Position numbers and translations under genes: made by a program
Part shown: positions 62,895 through 64,000 of the stretch, piece after piece
How positions within the stretch are numbered: the stretch's first letter is position 1
Layout: every line of letters begins with the position of its first letter
The notes under the pieces: model-generated
Seen by the model: only the letters and a program-made list of their open reading frames with translations
The model's database searches: none
What the model was told of the DNA's origin: nothing
Source of the DNA: Steinernema hermaphroditum
Taxonomy: Eukaryota > Nematoda > Chromadorea > Rhabditida > Steinernematidae
Reading direction: 5' to 3'
DNA: 64,000 bases
NCBI GenBank assembly: GCA_030435675.1
Contig: CM059625.1
Coordinates: 7,874,001-7,938,000 of the forward strand

Positions 62895-64000
62895 TTAGTC
62901 AAACTTAGGCATGCCGCAACGAGGTCCAGTGAGTAAGTTGGTAACGTTTACAGGAATTCCTTTATGTCGGATTTCCAGGAAAATTGAGTCGGTTCCGTCT
63001 TCACAGACCAGACGGTTGGCAATGTGCTGACCGGCTTCAACGTTGATGCTTCGACCAAGAGCAAGGTCCTCGCGAAAACGCACGTTGTAAATTCGAGCTT
63101 CGAAATCTTAAATGTGCACACAGTGAAGAAACGCTGGATCCGAAGTTAGTATTACCGATCCAGCTTCCGCTTCCAACGATGAAAATTCCGTCGTTGTTGC
63201 AGCCATCGTAATTTCCCTTCTGCGACATAGTCAAGCGGAATCGACCAAAGGCAGATCCGCTGATCGGACTGTACACCATCGGGGCTCGCGTAGAATCTTC
63301 GGGATCGTCTCCAGGGGCTAACGGGCAGTTCAGTTCCCATCCAATAACACCGTTGAATCGCCTAAATTGTAATATATGGAGGACTTTACCTGGAATGTAC
63401 CTACTTGTCCGATTTCATGGGTGATCCGATTAAGGAGTTACGAGTATTTGTTTCACATACTTGTCCGATACAGTGACCCAAAGCAGCACTGTGTTCTAAG
63501 TACTATCGTCTGACACTTACAATTGTTAATCTGTTCCAAAAAATCGATGGCGACTCCTTCTTTGAAGACTTCCATGCGTACATATGGAGTCGCACCTTGC
63601 TGGCCTTCTGGCAGAATGCATTCAGAACGTCCGTTGATTCCAATGCGGTCGCCCGCTTTCACGGTGCCCCCGAAAGTGTCAGGGATCATAGTATGGATGA
63701 GTGCGTAGTACCCTGCGAAACGCAAAGCTGGCAATTAACTTGTACAAGTCGCCGAAATACCTTGCCAAATGCCAGTTCCCTCAATGCGTACTCCACGATC
63801 AGCGCATTCTTTATCCTTTTCACCGGCATAAGGCATGTAATAAGTCATCTCTCCATCGAAGGGTGCGTAGATGACAGAACCTTCATCGCACTCAAAATCG
63901 ATAGCTTCGGGCATCGAACGGTCACATCTAATCAGACTTCTGAGTTCAACAACTTAGAGGAAATGAATCACCTTTTCCCCTTGAAGGTTCCGCACGTGCC
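62895..64000 (-). CDS. Secreted tandem LECT2/M23-fold protein (5' end outside window)
   Basis: Exons: 64000 (edge)-63972, 63927-63761, 63712-63521, a doubtful 28-bp exon 63488-63461, 63361-63156 and 63106-62895. Two copies of a LECT2-like beta-barrel unit follow each other. Unit 1 has EAIDFECDEGSVIYAPFDG, RGVRIEGTG, YYALIHTMIP, GTVKAGDRIG and TPYVRMEVF. Unit 2 has APMVYSPISGS, DGIFIVGSG, ARIYNVRF, VEAGQHIANRLV and IFLEIRHKG. In LECT2 and M23 peptidases zinc is held by HxxxD and HxH; unit 1 keeps only the Asp (AID) and has Tyr-Val-Arg where HxH should be, so no metal site is expected. It ends after RCGMPKFD. The function is unknown; the fold usually serves extracellular binding in animals. Confidence 0.65.

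Overview
This is a eukaryotic, almost certainly nematode, genomic window. The evidence is dense multi-exon genes with mostly 39-60 bp GT-AG introns, an ATP synthase subunit f of the type I know from nematodes, a PKA catalytic-subunit first exon beginning MLKFL as in C. elegans kin-1, EGL-43/EVI1, Wnt, PLC-gamma, an atypical 'soluble' guanylate cyclase and ZP/LU surface proteins. Nearly every start codon follows a 3' splice acceptor by a few bases, which fits spliced-leader trans-splicing. A Protor/PRR5-like TORC2 subunit and a fairly GC-balanced base composition make me lean towards a basal (Dorylaimia/whipworm-like) nematode, but that is only an inference. There is no sign of a prokaryote, virus or CRISPR array.

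Layout. 1-2.5 kb: a small inverted-repeat element and otherwise nothing. 2.5-17.1 kb (minus): one PKA catalytic subunit gene with a single kinase body (2562-3791), a shared A-helix exon (7990-8051) and five separate ATG-bearing first exons, all ending in the same splice phase. A 341-codon open exon may be a sixth N-terminus. 17.5-19.7 kb (minus): an unrecognised gene. 20.3-27.8 kb: a surface/secreted cluster made of a three-LU-domain GPI protein, a minimal ZP-C protein, an unrecognised GPI-type glycoprotein and a single-LU GPI protein. 29.3-31.1 kb (plus): Wnt. 31.3-32.8 kb (minus): Protor/PRR5-like. 33.5-36.1 kb (plus): atypical soluble guanylate cyclase. 36.8-38.2 kb (plus): unrecognised basic Ser-rich protein. 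38.7-43.5 kb (minus): complete PLC-gamma. 44.2-45.5 kb (plus): internally shortened SRP72. 45.9-47.4 kb (minus): TBC1D20-type RabGAP. 47.7-48.6 kb (plus): kappa-class GST-like protein. 49.2-49.7 kb (plus): ATP synthase subunit f. 50.8-56.3 kb (minus): PR-domain zinc-finger EGL-43/EVI1. 56.3-60.3 kb: nearly empty. 60.4-60.8 kb: a small uncertain gene carrying a tRNA-like repeat. 61.1-62.7 kb (plus): MFS transporter. 62.9-64.0 kb (minus): 3' part of a tandem LECT2/M23-fold secreted protein that runs off the window.

The signalling genes (PKA, Wnt, cGMP cyclase, PLC-gamma, TORC2 Protor, EGL-43) are ordinary conserved neighbours, not an operon. The most unusual points are: (i) the set of interchangeable phase-1 PKA first exons; (ii) a 97-bp PLC-gamma intron/exon piece copied in inverted orientation 3.3 kb away and bracketed by a 13-bp direct repeat; (iii) an SRP72 that has lost its central TPR region within one exon; (iv) a triple-LU protein beside other GPI/ZP proteins; and (v) a duplicated LECT2-type fold lacking its metal ligands. 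Exon boundaries were inferred by eye from splice signals, frame continuity and family similarity. All multi-exon coding totals given here are divisible by three.
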